A stretch of 64,000 bases of DNA from a bacterium (GTDB lineage Bacteria; Planctomycetota; Planctomycetia; Pirellulales; Pirellulaceae), in NCBI GenBank assembly GCA_030430075.1, contig JAUIGN010000006.1:283802-347801 (forward strand). The letters run 5' to 3'. The notes beneath the pieces were generated by a model, which worked only from the letters and a program-made list of their open reading frames with translations, did not search any database and was not told the origin of the DNA. Shown in pieces: positions 7,639 to 16,394 of the stretch. The number at the start of each line of letters is the position of its first letter. The first letter of the stretch is position 1. Both the position numbers and the translations under genes were made by a program.

Positions 7639-9384
7639 CTAGGCAGACTCGACAATCGCATCCTGCTCGGACTTCTTGGCGATTCGGTAGACCTCATCCA
7701 GGGTTGTGATCCCATTCAGGACCGATCGCAATCCATCGCGGTAAAGCGTGTCCATGCCTTCGCTTATGGCGTGTGTGCGGATTTCCTGTGTGGGGCTTCC
7801 GGCGAAGATGTGCTGGCGAATGCCGGGTGAGACCATCATCAGTTCGTAAATGCCTTTCCGGCCCCGGTAGCCTTTCTTCTGGCAGTAGTTACATCCCTTG
7901 CCGCGGGACATGTTGCCGTTGGCCACCGCCTCGGGGCTTAGCCCGGCTTCGGCGATGATCGCCGGCGTCGGTTCGTAGGGCGCCTTGCACCGCTCGCAAA
8001 TGACCCGCACCAGCCGCTGGGCCAGCACCGCGATCACGCTGCTGGCGACCAGGTATCCGGGAACTCCCATGTCGACCATGCGCGTTACAGCGCTGGGCGC
8101 ATCGTTCGTATGTAGTGTACTGAAAACCAAGTGTCCAGTCAAAGAAGCTTGGATTCCCATCGAAGCGGTCTCGGTATCTCGCATTTCGCCCACCAGGATG
8201 ATGTTCGGGGCCTGCCGCAACATGGCCCGAATGATGCGGGCAAAATCGAGCCCGATGTTGTGGCGAACTTCGACCTGGTTGATGCCCGGCAGGTAATATT
8301 CGACCGGATCTTCGGCCGTAATGATCTTTCTGTCGGGCCGGTTGAGGAAGTTCAGGCAGGCGTAGAGCGTGGTGGTCTTCCCCGATCCGGTGGGTCCGGT
8401 CACCAGGACGATTCCGTTGGGACGCTTGATCAGGTTCATGATGCCGGCGAACGTATGTTCACCAAATCCGAGTTGGCGGAGGCCGACCTTGATGTTGTCC
8501 TTGTCCAGCAACCGCATGACGACCGACTGACCGTGGTTGGTCGGGATCACGCTGACCCGGAGATCCAGTTCCTTCTCTCCCACGGTCACCTTGATCCGCC
8601 CGTCCTGGGGGCGCCGACGTTCGGCGATATCCAGCTTGGAGAGGATCTTGATGCGCGAGAGGATCGCGGAGAGGAGGCGACGGGGCGGGCTGTCCCGCTC
8701 GACCAGCCGACCGTCGATCCGGTAGCGGATCCGCACGCGATCTTCGAATGGCTCCACGTGGATATCAGAAGCCCGCAACTGCACCGCTTCGCTTATCATC
8801 AGGTGGACCAGCCGGACCACGGGGGCACTGTTTTCGTCGACCCCTTCTTCCTGCCCTCCCGAATCATCCGTCGTTTCGGTGAAGTCGATGGCCGTGTCGG
8901 TGAACTCCTGGAGCATCGAGTCGGCCGATTCCCCTTCGACCTGGCCGTAGTACTTGTTGATCGCTTCGTTGATGTTCTCGGTGGGCGCCAGGGCCACCTC
9001 GACACGACGATTGAGGATGAATCGCAGTTTCTCGATGGTTTCCAGGTCGAGCGGGTCGCTCATGATGACGACCAGCGCATCGTCCATTTCCTTCATCGGG
9101 AGAATGGTGTTTTCGCGCGAAACCGACTCGGGAACGAGCTCGATGATCTCTTCAGGAATGGCAACTTCGCTCAGATCGACGTATTCGAGCTTATGTTGCT
9201 CGGCCATCGCCCGCATGACTTCCTCGCCGGTGGCGTAGCCCAGTTCGACGAGGCACTTGGCGACGGACGTCTTTTCGACCCCAGTGTGTTCCCGGTTCCG
9301 CTGCTCCGCTTCCGAAAGCTGATCCAAGCTGATGACACCGCGACGGAGAAGGATGTCGCTGAAATCACCTAATTGGTTAGCCAT
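7639..9384 (-). CDS. PilB/GspE-family ATPase, second copy, with altered Asp box
   Basis: 581 residues. The N-terminal MshE-type domain (ILLRRGVISLDQLSEAEQ) is followed by a linker rich in Asp, Glu and Thr around residues 160-190. The ATPase core has Walker A GPTGSGKTTTLYACL, His box FSTLHTNDAPSAVTR and zinc-site cysteines CERC and CNYC. The Asp box reads RQAPNIILVGEMRDTET, where most relatives, including the paralogue at 3977, have RQDPD. The start ATG has GGAG five bases upstream. It is first in the minus-strand pilus locus, downstream of a possible promoter at 9503-9532. Two PilB-type ATPases in one locus may be paralogues with different pilin substrates or partners of a hetero-oligomer (inference). 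Confidence 0.94.
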   Translation of the reverse strand: MANQLGDFSDILLRRGVISLDQLSEAEQRNREHTGVEKTSVAKCLVELGYATGEEVMRAMAEQHKLEYVDLSEVAIPEEIIELVPESVSRENTILPMKEMDDALVVIMSDPLDLETIEKLRFILNRRVEVALAPTENINEAINKYYGQVEGESADSMLQEFTDTAIDFTETTDDSGGQEEGVDENSAPVVRLVHLMISEAVQLRASDIHVEPFEDRVRIRYRIDGRLVERDSPPRRLLSAILSRIKILSKLDIAERRRPQDGRIKVTVGEKELDLRVSVIPTNHGQSVVMRLLDKDNIKVGLRQLGFGEHTFAGIMNLIKRPNGIVLVTGPTGSGKTTTLYACLNFLNRPDRKIITAEDPVEYYLPGINQVEVRHNIGLDFARIIRAMLRQAPNIILVGEMRDTETASMGIQASLTGHLVFSTLHTNDAPSAVTRMVDMGVPGYLVASSVIAVLAQRLVRVICERCKAPYEPTPAIIAEAGLSPEAVANGNMSRGKGCNYCQKKGYRGRKGIYELMMVSPGIRQHIFAGSPTQEIRTHAISEGMDTLYRDGLRSVLNGITTLDEVYRIAKKSEQDAIVESA

Positions 9385-9502
9385 AAAATCTCCTCGACGA
9401 ATCCAAGGACCGGGGGCGCTGAACGGCGCCGCGACAGGTCGAACAACGACTGGGGAAAAGTTTACCGGTTGTTTCGATGCGGCAAAACAAACCTCTCCCT
9501 CA

Positions 9503-9532
9503 ATCTTGCTCTATGAGGGGTGGGGTTGTCAA
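9503..9532 (-). promoter_or_regulatory. Candidate sigma70-type promoter for the pilus locus
   Basis: On the minus strand a perfect TTGACA (9532-9527) is followed after 18 bases by CAAGAT (9508-9503), which keeps the conserved A at position 2 and T at position 6 of a -10 box. The start codon of the first pilus ATPase gene is about 118 bases further downstream. This is a sequence match only. Confidence 0.4.
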
Positions 9533-9633
9533 TAAAGTCCCTGGTAGCAAGGACTTTCCGACCACAGAACGCAGTCGGGATATTCACCCTGGAGGGGCCT
9601 CGCGAGGCGCGCCCGGCGATGCCTGGCGGGGCC

Positions 9634-10269
9634 TCAGTCGGCGGCTGAGATCATTTCCGCTTCGGCTTCCAGGAGGAGCGCCAGGCCGGCCAGGCGCTGT
9701 TGTCGAGCGACAGCGCCGAGCTGCTGCGCGGCGTCGGCCTCTGCGGCCAGTAAGCTCGCCGTCTCCCGCATCGCCTCCGCCAATTCGGCGTTCGCCCCAG
9801 GAGGCTCGCCACTGCCGGGCACCGCCACCAACGGTCGCGGCGCACCGGTCGGCTCGGCGACGGCTGCGGGACGCGGTCGGCCCGCCCCTTCGTCGTCGCC
9901 GTTGCCGGGTTGGTCCGTCACCGGAAGTCCAGCCGTCTCACGCAAAATGGTGTCGAACAACGTGGCGTTCGCGTTCGCGTCGGCTGCCAGTTCACTGTCG
10001 TTCAGCACCGAGCCGAATTGGGCGCGCAGATCGAGGATTGTGTCGACGGCCACCGCCGGATCGGCCGGTGCCGGCAGCTCGCGCGGCGCCTGGCCAGCGA
10101 CGCGGGGCGCGGCGTCTGCCACCGCCTCACCCAGCGACAGTGAAACGAGCTGCGGGGCCCGATCAGCGGCGGCGCCCCGATTTCGGGTCTGCCGCCAGAG
10201 GCCGAACGTGGTAACCACGCAGACGGCCACGAGGGTCAAGACGATCAGCAAGTTGCGGCGAGCGGACAT
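9634..10269 (-). CDS. Hypothetical membrane-anchored protein
   Basis: 211 residues. The N-terminus MSARRNLLIVLTLVAVCVVT is a single hydrophobic helix (signal anchor or uncleaved signal), followed by an Ala/Pro-rich linker and a helical C-terminal half (AELAEAMRETASLLAAEADA) that looks like a coiled coil. A long frame continues upstream, but the ribosome-binding site AAGGAGGA sits directly on the ATG at 10275 and 7 bases before the ATG at 10269, so 10269 is preferred. No known domain is recognised. It lies between the pilus locus and the SHD1-like repeat protein on the same strand. A pilus-associated role is possible but unsupported. Confidence 0.7.
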   Translation of the reverse strand: MSARRNLLIVLTLVAVCVVTTFGLWRQTRNRGAAADRAPQLVSLSLGEAVADAAPRVAGQAPRELPAPADPAVAVDTILDLRAQFGSVLNDSELAADANANATLFDTILRETAGLPVTDQPGNGDDEGAGRPRPAAVAEPTGAPRPLVAVPGSGEPPGANAELAEAMRETASLLAAEADAAQQLGAVARQQRLAGLALLLEAEAEMISAAD

Positions 10270-10510
10270 CGACATTCCTCCTTGAATGATGACGGGCCCG
10301 ATTATACGCCCGTCGCTCTCTGGGCAGAATGCGGATTTCGCCCCGGTATGAGAGGTGGGGGCGCCCCTTGGTGCTGCTGCGACCGATCCTGGTATCCGCT
10401 GCCGCCGCGAGTCGGAACGCAACAAGGGCCAGGACAGCGAGTGCCCTGGCCCTTGTGAAGCCATCGTCAATTCGCTCCGCAATCAAGGGCGAAGCGAGTT
10501 TGCTGCCGGT

Positions 10511-12148
10511 CTAACGGCTGGCGAGTTGGTCCACGATCGTGTGACCCATCGACAGCGCGACTTGCTGCACGTACTCCATGTCGACTGCCGACAGGCGACG
10601 GAATTCGACCGTGCAGGTACGGCCGTTCGTCTTCGTCAACCGGACCTTTCCGTCCAGAATCGTCGTCAGACGCCCTTTGACCTCGTACAGGCCCGTGTTG
10701 TCGCGCCACGTGCGAACCAGCAATTCGGTCGCCGGCAGCTTCTCGGCGGCGCTGAACGGATCGTCGTCGGCCGGTGCTGCGGCTGGCTCGGCAGCCGGTT
10801 CCGCGGCCGGTTCGCCAAACAGGTCATCCAGACCACCGTCTTCGTCGGCCATTTCCTCTGTCGCCGGTTCTGCCGGCGCGTCACCGAACAGGTCGTCCAA
10901 GCCGGCATCTTCGGCGGGTGCCGAGGTCGGCTCGGTCGCCGCCTCGTCACCAAACAGGTCACCGAGCGGATCAGCAGCGGCCGGCTCTGCGGCGGCAGCG
11001 TCGTCGGCCGGCTCCGCGGCAGGTGCATCACCGAACAGGTCGTCGGCGGCCGGCTCCGGGGCGGGTTCGGCAGCGGGTTCGGCAGCCGGCGCATCACCGA
11101 ACAGATCTCCCAGTGGGTCGGCTTCCGGTTCGGCAGCGGGCTCGGCTGCAGGGGCGTCCCCAAACAGATCATCCGCTGCAGGTTCTGCGGCCGGCTCGGC
11201 GGCCGGTTCCGCGGCCGGTTCGGCCGCCGCGTCGTCACCGAACAGATCACCCAGTGGATCCGCGGCCGGCTCGGCAGCCGGTTCTGCGGCGGGCTCAGCG
11301 GCCGGCGCGTCGCCGAACAGGTCGTCGGCCGCCGGTTCTGGAGCCGGTTCGGCCGCAGGTTCGGCCGCCGGTTGTGCCTCCGGGGTGTCGCCAAAGAGGT
11401 CGCCGAGCGGGTCGGCTGCTGGTGCCGCGTCCGGTTCGGCGGGCATGGCGGCCGGGTCTGCGGCTGGTTCCGGTGCGGGTTCGGCGGCAGGCGTGTCGCC
11501 AAAGAGGTCGCCCAGCGGATCGGCAGCCGGTTCGGCTGCCGGTTCTGCGGCGGGTTCTGCGGCGGGTTCTGCTGCCGGGGTATCGCCGAACAGATCATCC
11601 AGCGGGTCGGCGGCCGGCTTCGGCTCCGGTGCCGGTTCTGGTGCCGGTTCGGGCGCGGGCTCGGGTGCCGGTTCTGGTGCCGGTTCGGGCGCGGGCTCCG
11701 GGGCAGGTGCCGGCTCCGGTGCAGGTGCCGGCTCGGGTTCCGGCGCAGGGGCCGGTTCGGGCGCAGGTGCAGGCTCCGGTTCCGGGGCGGGTGCGGGCTC
11801 TGGTTCCGGCGCCGGGGCGGGTGCGGGCTCCGGTGCCGGCGCGGGCTCCGGCTCGGGCATCGGTTGAGGCTCTGGTGCGGGCGGCGGCACCGGCAACGGC
11901 TCGGCTTGACCTGCGCCGCTTCCTTCGTCGACCGCCCCACCGGCCGAATCTCCGCCTGCCCCGTTGTCCATGTCTGAGGGGTACGTCATGATGACCCCGT
12001 CGCCCGCAGGCATGCAGTAGTAGGCGTGGTACTGAATTCGAGCCCGTCGTCGAAAGCACTTACAGGCGAGTGCCGTGTCGATTGTGAGCAGCCCCACGAC
12101 TGTCCAAATCAGACAAACTTGTACGATTCGTCGCGTATTCTTTAACAT
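10511..12148 (-). CDS. Secreted PEPA-rich repeat protein with C-terminal SLA1-homology (SHD1-like) domain
   Basis: 545 residues. The signal peptide ends TALA before CKCFRR (A-x-A cleavage rather than a good lipobox). A short Cys-containing segment follows, then a long low-complexity region of PEPA/APEP repeats (about residues 85-180), then about a dozen units that pair DPLGDLFGD or DDLFGD with AEPAAEPAAEP spacers. The last 75 residues are globular: RTWRDNTGLYEVKGRL, ILDGKVRLTKTNG, EFRRLSAVDMEYVQ. This fits the SHD1 fold (Pfam SHD1), frequent in planctomycete secreted proteins. ATG 12148 has GGAGG 9 bases upstream. The acidic Pro-rich middle could span the envelope or a wall-like layer (inference). 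Codon-level repeats suggest recent expansion. Confidence 0.85.
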   Translation of the reverse strand: MLKNTRRIVQVCLIWTVVGLLTIDTALACKCFRRRARIQYHAYYCMPAGDGVIMTYPSDMDNGAGGDSAGGAVDEGSGAGQAEPLPVPPPAPEPQPMPEPEPAPAPEPAPAPAPEPEPAPAPEPEPAPAPEPAPAPEPEPAPAPEPAPAPEPAPEPAPEPAPEPAPEPAPEPAPEPKPAADPLDDLFGDTPAAEPAAEPAAEPAAEPAADPLGDLFGDTPAAEPAPEPAADPAAMPAEPDAAPAADPLGDLFGDTPEAQPAAEPAAEPAPEPAADDLFGDAPAAEPAAEPAAEPAADPLGDLFGDDAAAEPAAEPAAEPAAEPAADDLFGDAPAAEPAAEPEADPLGDLFGDAPAAEPAAEPAPEPAADDLFGDAPAAEPADDAAAAEPAAADPLGDLFGDEAATEPTSAPAEDAGLDDLFGDAPAEPATEEMADEDGGLDDLFGEPAAEPAAEPAAAPADDDPFSAAEKLPATELLVRTWRDNTGLYEVKGRLTTILDGKVRLTKTNGRTCTVEFRRLSAVDMEYVQQVALSMGHTIVDQLASR

Positions 12149-12700
12149 CGCAGTGAGCCTCCGGTCTGGATCAATCCAGGACAACGTTTTGTTTTGCTTG
12201 GGCAGTCAGGGGCGGGTGATGTGGTCGGTTGACCGCGGTGGGTGCGCCAACTTGCGCAGGGCACGTGTAGCCTACAGCACCCTATGCTACTCTGCCCTAA
12301 TTACCTATGCAACCATTTAAGCCAACTGCGAAATCGAATCAACAGATTCAAATCCGCTGACCGGCAGATGCCGTAATCCTTCGGTGGCCTACTCAGTCAA
12401 ATTGTCGGCAGGTCTCCCGGGAACCCACAACGCTGGTTGATCCGTTAGTCTCCTTTTTCGCAGGGCGGTCAAACTAATCGGCACAGGTACGGCAATCCGC
12501 ACGGTGCATGTTCCCTTTCCCACGAGCCGCCACCGTTTCGGCCCGCATTTCCGGGCAACTCGGCGGTGCGGTTGGGGATGCCGAGCATGAGGCGAGGGGG
12601 GCCTGCGAGCCGCGCCGCGGCTCGCGCCATGGGAGCAACGCACCACGGTCCGCGGACAACATTCCCTTCTGGCAAGCATCCGTTCAGACGAGTCCATCAC
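12149..12700. other. 552-bp divergent intergenic region
   Basis: The region separates the minus-strand SHD1-like gene and the plus-strand M20 amidohydrolase gene, so promoters for both should lie here. Bases 12290-12360 are notably AT-richer than the surroundings and are the likeliest promoter zone for the minus-strand gene. No perfect -35/-10 pair was found, and the open frames are not convincing as genes. Confidence 0.4.
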
Positions 12701-13888
12701 ATGCAGCTCACCGAAGTCCGCCAAGAGGCGTTGGAAATCCAGGACTGGATCGTCGGCTTGCGGCGGCAGATCCACCGTCACCCCGAAGTCATGTACGAAG
12801 AGGTAAAGACGAGCCAGTTAGTCCGCACGTCGCTGGACGCCCTTGGGATCCCTTACCAGTTTCCCGTCGCGGAAACGGGTGTCCTGGCCACGATCGGCAA
12901 CGGCCGTGGTCCCTGCGTAGCACTCCGAGCCGACATGGACGCGTTGCCGATCCACGAGGAGGCGGATGTCTCGTTCCGCAGCCAGGTGGACGGCAAGATG
13001 CATGCCTGTGGGCACGACTGCCACACGGCCATGTTGCTGGGGGCGGCTCGCCTCTTGAAGGCGCGGGAAGCCGAACTCGGAGGGACGGTCAAGCTGATCT
13101 TTCAGCCGGCGGAAGAGGGTGGCGCGGGAGGCCAACGGATCCGCGACGCGGGTGCATTGGAGAACCCGGCCGTGCAGCGGATCTTCGGGTTGCACGTCTG
13201 GCCCCGGTTGCCAGTCGGCAGTTTTGGTTCGCGCGACGGCGTCTTTCTGGCGGCTGCCGGCTGCGTCGAGATTGCGATCCAAGGACGGGGTGGGCATGCC
13301 GCCATGCCGCACCTGGCGATTGACCCGGTTGTCTGCGCCGCGGCGGTGGTGACCGAGTTGCAGACGATTGTTTCACGCGAGATCGACCCGCTGCACTCGG
13401 CCGTCATCAGCATCACGATGATCCACGGCGGCGAGGCCTACAATGTGATTCCGGAAACGGTCGCCTTGCGAGGAACGATCCGGGCGACGTCTCTGGAAGC
13501 GTTGCAACATCTTCAGCAACGGGTCCGCGAGGTCGCCTCTGGTGTCGCGGGATCGCACCGGTGCGAAGCCAACGTCTCCTTTCCCGGCGTCGACTACCCG
13601 CCAACGGTCAACGACGCGACGTGTTGGCAGGTGGCTCGCAAGCTGGCTTCCTCGCTGGCCGGTGACGAGTGCGTTGCCGAGCTCGACATCACGATGGGTG
13701 GTGAGGATTTTGCGTTTTATACCGAGCAGGTCCCCGGTTGTTTCGTTGCCCTGGGTGTCCGCAACGAAGAGGAGGGTGCCATCTACAACGTGCACCATCC
13801 CAAGTTCAAGGTGGATGAAGATGCCTTGCCGTTAGGGGCCGCATTGCACGTCGCGTTTGCCCTCCAGTCGCTCGACGACTTGCGCTAA
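12701..13888 (+). CDS. M20D-family amidohydrolase (hippurate / N-acyl-amino-acid hydrolase type)
   Basis: 395 residues, the normal length for the family. Residues in order: [11 protein letters not shown] near 24; ADMDALPI near 78; the metal-site stretch [13 protein letters not shown] near 101; catalytic Glu in FQPAEEG near 135; metal ligand His in GLHVWP; dimerisation-domain signature [10 protein letters not shown]; and C-terminal GGEDFAFY with [10 protein letters not shown]. It should remove acyl groups from N-acyl amino acids or amides in the cytoplasm with two metal ions; the exact substrate cannot be told. The frame reaches further upstream, but family alignment begins at about MQLTEV, so ATG 12701 is used. 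There is no close operon partner. Confidence 0.93.
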   Translation: MQLTEVRQEALEIQDWIVGLRRQIHRHPEVMYEEVKTSQLVRTSLDALGIPYQFPVAETGVLATIGNGRGPCVALRADMDALPIHEEADVSFRSQVDGKMHACGHDCHTAMLLGAARLLKAREAELGGTVKLIFQPAEEGGAGGQRIRDAGALENPAVQRIFGLHVWPRLPVGSFGSRDGVFLAAAGCVEIAIQGRGGHAAMPHLAIDPVVCAAAVVTELQTIVSREIDPLHSAVISITMIHGGEAYNVIPETVALRGTIRATSLEALQHLQQRVREVASGVAGSHRCEANVSFPGVDYPPTVNDATCWQVARKLASSLAGDECVAELDITMGGEDFAFYTEQVPGCFVALGVRNEEEGAIYNVHHPKFKVDEDALPLGAALHVAFALQSLDDLR

Positions 13889-14128
13889 CGCACACGCCTC
13901 ACCGGCCGGTTCGCCGGCAGCATACCGGACAGGCTTACGCCGCGGTGGCCGGTAAAGTTTGCTCAATGCGCACAACGCATCGTCAATCTGTAAGGGCGGT
14001 GCGGGTTAGTTGCGCGCCGATCAATTAACCGAAACTTATTCGACCGTGGGCCGATCATCACACTGTTGAGAACTAACAGGCAATTTCGAAACGGAATGCC
14101 CCACACGCATTGTTTTAAGGAAGAAACC

Positions 14129-15088
14129 ATGAACGCAAAACAGAGAATTGTTGCCTGGCTGGCAAGTCTCGCAATGGCGATTCTGTTGGCGCCGTCGATG
14201 GCCGGTGCTGAAGAGATGAGCTATTCGGCGCTGATGGCGCGGATCGACGCTTTGGAAGCAGAGCTGCATCAGCAACGGGCCGACTTCGTCTCCTACGAAA
14301 TGGGCGGCGCCCAGAAAGACGGTGACCACGGAAAGGGAAATGGCAAGGGGAACGGGAAAGGCAAAGGGGGCGCCGGTGGCCGCTCGATCTATGCCGGATA
14401 CGAAGCGACCGTCCTGCGGCCGTATGCCAGCAGCAACACGGCCAACTATTTTGGTGGCGCCGGATGGGATGACGAGTACGGGGTTGGTCACCGGTTCACC
14501 GTTGGTGGAGAAAACGCCAACGGTGTCGGGCTCCGCCTGCGGTACTGGATGTTCAATCACGGCCACGATACGGTTCCCGCCTCGACAACGCTCAGCCTTG
14601 ACATGGACGTGATCGATCTGGAAGCCACGTTGAGCGAAACGCTGTGCAACACGGACCTGCTCCTCTCCGGCGGTATCCGTTACGGTCGCGCCGGTCTTGG
14701 GTTTGGCCCGGACGAGGTCTACTTCGAAGGGACGGGACCGACGGTTGCCCTCCAGGCCAGCCGCGACATCGGCTCGCGCGGGTTCCACCTGATCGGCAAC
14801 GTCCGCGGCTCGTTCCTGATGGGCGAGATTCATGATCCGGCCGACTTGATCGCCGCGCCGGTTGTCGGCGATACCGTCGATGACGAAATCACGACCGTCT
14901 TGGAGAGCCAGTTGGGTATCGGTTGGTCGCGCTGCACCGGCCTGGGCCTGCTGTCGGTTCGGGCGCTGTGGGAAACCCAGTTCTGGGTGAATGACACGCT
15001 GGCCAACGACATCGTGACTCCGGGCGGTGGAGCTGCCAGCAACCTGGCGCTCAGCGGTGCCACGTTCGCCGTGGAACTGCGTCGCTAA
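14129..15088 (+). CDS. Outer-membrane beta-barrel protein (Lpg1974-like) with coiled-coil N-terminus
   Basis: 319 residues. The signal peptide is cleaved after about residue 27 (SMAGA before EE). A short coiled coil follows (YSALMARIDALEAELHQQR), then a Gly/Lys linker (GKGNGKGNGKGKGG, residues 70-84). The rest is a beta-rich domain starting SIYAGYEATVLRP with alternating hydrophobic strands and many Gly, resembling the Legionella-type pore-forming outer-membrane family abundant in planctomycetes. The coil may trimerise or tie the barrel to the wall, and the basic linker is unusual. ATG 14129 is preceded by AAGGA. It stands alone between a long 5' leader and a strong terminator at 15157. The Lpg1974 assignment is by style of sequence and is moderate. 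Confidence 0.72.
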   Translation: MNAKQRIVAWLASLAMAILLAPSMAGAEEMSYSALMARIDALEAELHQQRADFVSYEMGGAQKDGDHGKGNGKGNGKGKGGAGGRSIYAGYEATVLRPYASSNTANYFGGAGWDDEYGVGHRFTVGGENANGVGLRLRYWMFNHGHDTVPASTTLSLDMDVIDLEATLSETLCNTDLLLSGGIRYGRAGLGFGPDEVYFEGTGPTVALQASRDIGSRGFHLIGNVRGSFLMGEIHDPADLIAAPVVGDTVDDEITTVLESQLGIGWSRCTGLGLLSVRALWETQFWVNDTLANDIVTPGGGAASNLALSGATFAVELRR

Positions 15089-15156
15089 GCGTCGAATTCG
15101 CGATGCCGGTTCGCCACGTTGCTTGAGGGGCGAACGGAACGCGTCGCCGATCAGAA

Positions 15157-15191
15157 ATCGGGGAGGTCACCCATGCGGAGGCCTCCCCGAT
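15157..15191 (+). terminator. Rho-independent-like terminator after the outer-membrane protein gene
   Basis: The 10-bp stem ATCGGGGAGG (15157-15166) pairs with CCTCCCCGAT (15182-15191) around a 15-base loop, and is followed by the T-rich CTTCGTTCTT. It lies 68 bp after the stop codon. Confidence 0.65.
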
Positions 15192-15330
15192 CTTCGTTCT
15201 TGGGTTTCCCGGCCGGGATCATTTCATGAGCGACCATCCATTCAGGGCGAGTCGTCGGGTCGCAATCGATTGTGGGGGACTTGCCAGAAACGGCTTGCCG
15301 ATCAGCCGGAACCGGTTCGCGTCCGGTTGG

Positions 15331-15415
15331 TGCAGCTTTCGACGGAACCGGGGCTAACGCCCAACGGCTGATGAATCATCGGGGCAAACGCCTGACGGCT
15401 GACGAATCATCCGGG
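15331..15415 (+). repeat. Dispersed repeat, GGGGCTAACGCCC hairpin family
   Basis: The stretch contains TGCAGCTTTCGACGGAACCG, GGGCTAACGCCCAACGGCTG and ATGAATCATC, then a second degenerate half (GGGCAAACGCCTGACGGCTG, ACGAATCATCCGGGC). Related sequence occurs in reverse orientation at 51119-51170 and 55231-55280. The GGGC-TAAC-GCCC core is self-complementary. The rest of 15192-15488 shows no gene. Confidence 0.7.
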
Positions 15416-15488
15416 CCTGCGACCGTGTTGCGGTAAGCCATGGAACCCCGCGCCTGCAGGCTGTGAAACGGGCGATTAGAATAGGGGG

Positions 15489-15980
15489 ATGGTCACAGCT
15501 TCCGGTGAACAGGCCAGCGCACGAATTCGTGTACCCGAGACGATTCAGATCGTGAATTGGCCATTGCGCGACGAGGGCCTGCGCATCTGGTTGGTCGGGC
15601 TGGTGATGATCGGCATCGGGATGCTGGCGGCTGAGATCTCCAACAGTGCCGCCATGGGCACTTTCTGCGGCGCGGCCCTGTTGCTTTCGACTTGGCGGTT
15701 CTGGTTGCCGGTGACCTTCGAGCTGGGCACGAAGGGGCTTGTCCAGTCGACACTGATCTTCCGCTGGCGAATTCCCTGGCGGTGCTTCGCCCGCTTCGAG
15801 ACACGGCCGCAGGGAGTGTGGCTGATGCGGGATGCCGAGCCCACGCCCTGGTCAAGCATGCGGGGAATCCACGTGCAGTGCCGGGACCAACAAGAGCAGG
15901 TGTTGGACTCACTGCGGTTCTTTCTGGCGGCCCGGCGGCAGCGGGCGGCAAATACGACGCGGACGTTCACCTCCGAATGA
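15489..15980 (+). CDS. Hypothetical membrane protein
   Basis: 163 residues with no recognised family. Two hydrophobic helices (about residues 32-50, WLVGLVMIGIGMLAAEI, and 52-72, SAAMGTFCGAALLL) are followed by a soluble part with aromatic and basic residues (FRWRIPWRCFARFETRPQG) that resembles small PH-like membrane proteins. The ATG sits directly after GGGGG, an unusually close purine run. The downstream gene is an ArsR-type regulator 414 bp away, with no sign of an operon. Confidence 0.6.
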   Translation: MVTASGEQASARIRVPETIQIVNWPLRDEGLRIWLVGLVMIGIGMLAAEISNSAAMGTFCGAALLLSTWRFWLPVTFELGTKGLVQSTLIFRWRIPWRCFARFETRPQGVWLMRDAEPTPWSSMRGIHVQCRDQQEQVLDSLRFFLAARRQRAANTTRTFTSE

Positions 15981-16394
15981 GAGCGCGGCCGCGTGACTGC
16001 AGGCCGGCCGGCGAGATCGCGTGCGGACGGCGCCAAGCAAAAACGCCTGGCGAAGCGAGAAAGCCAAATAGACGCCGGATTCAGGCTTTTTCGAACAGCT
16101 CAGCATTTCCCTTCCCGTGGCGGGTGGACTACAATGGTCGGCAACGGAATGGATATTACGGCAGGTTGCCCTTCGTTCCATGCGCCATTCGGTCGCCAAG
16201 CGGGACCTGTCGGACTCAAGGATTGTTCGATCTCTTCTTGCATTTTTAATCTACGTTTCTGCTGTGGTGGGCGTCGCGTTCATCGGTCGCGCCAATTGTG
16301 CGTTCATGATCACTCCGTGGTTCGATGCAGGCACGACGGGGCGATTCCTCTTCGCGGCACCGCGTTGACTTCCGTACTCATGACGAGAAAAGTT
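15981..16394. other. 414-bp intergenic region, no supported gene
   Basis: Open frames here, for example a hydrophobic one at 16117-16368, lack a ribosome-binding site and recognisable motifs. The region probably holds the leader of the ArsR-type gene. No strong promoter was picked out. Confidence 0.4.

Noticed and set aside
10355..11977. Gly/Arg-rich plus-strand frame (RCRFWCRF-type repeats)
   Set aside because: It is the complement of the PEPA/DLFGD repeat gene, and its repeats are a mirror of those codons.
12080..12148. Lipoprotein signal in the PEPA-repeat protein
   Set aside because: The sequence before Cys is T-A-L-A, which lacks Leu at the -3 position of a lipobox; ordinary signal peptidase cleavage is more likely.
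12560..12700. N-terminal extension of the M20 amidohydrolase
   Set aside because: The extra residues are Arg/Gly/Pro-rich and precede the point where the family normally begins; ATG 12701 fits better.
13900..13925. Terminator-like GCCGG-TTCG-CCGGC hairpin after the M20 gene
   Set aside because: The stem is short and no T-run follows, so it was not listed as a terminator.
16117..16368. Small hydrophobic open frame
   Set aside because: No ribosome-binding site, no homology-like pattern, and the surrounding codon use is not coding-like.
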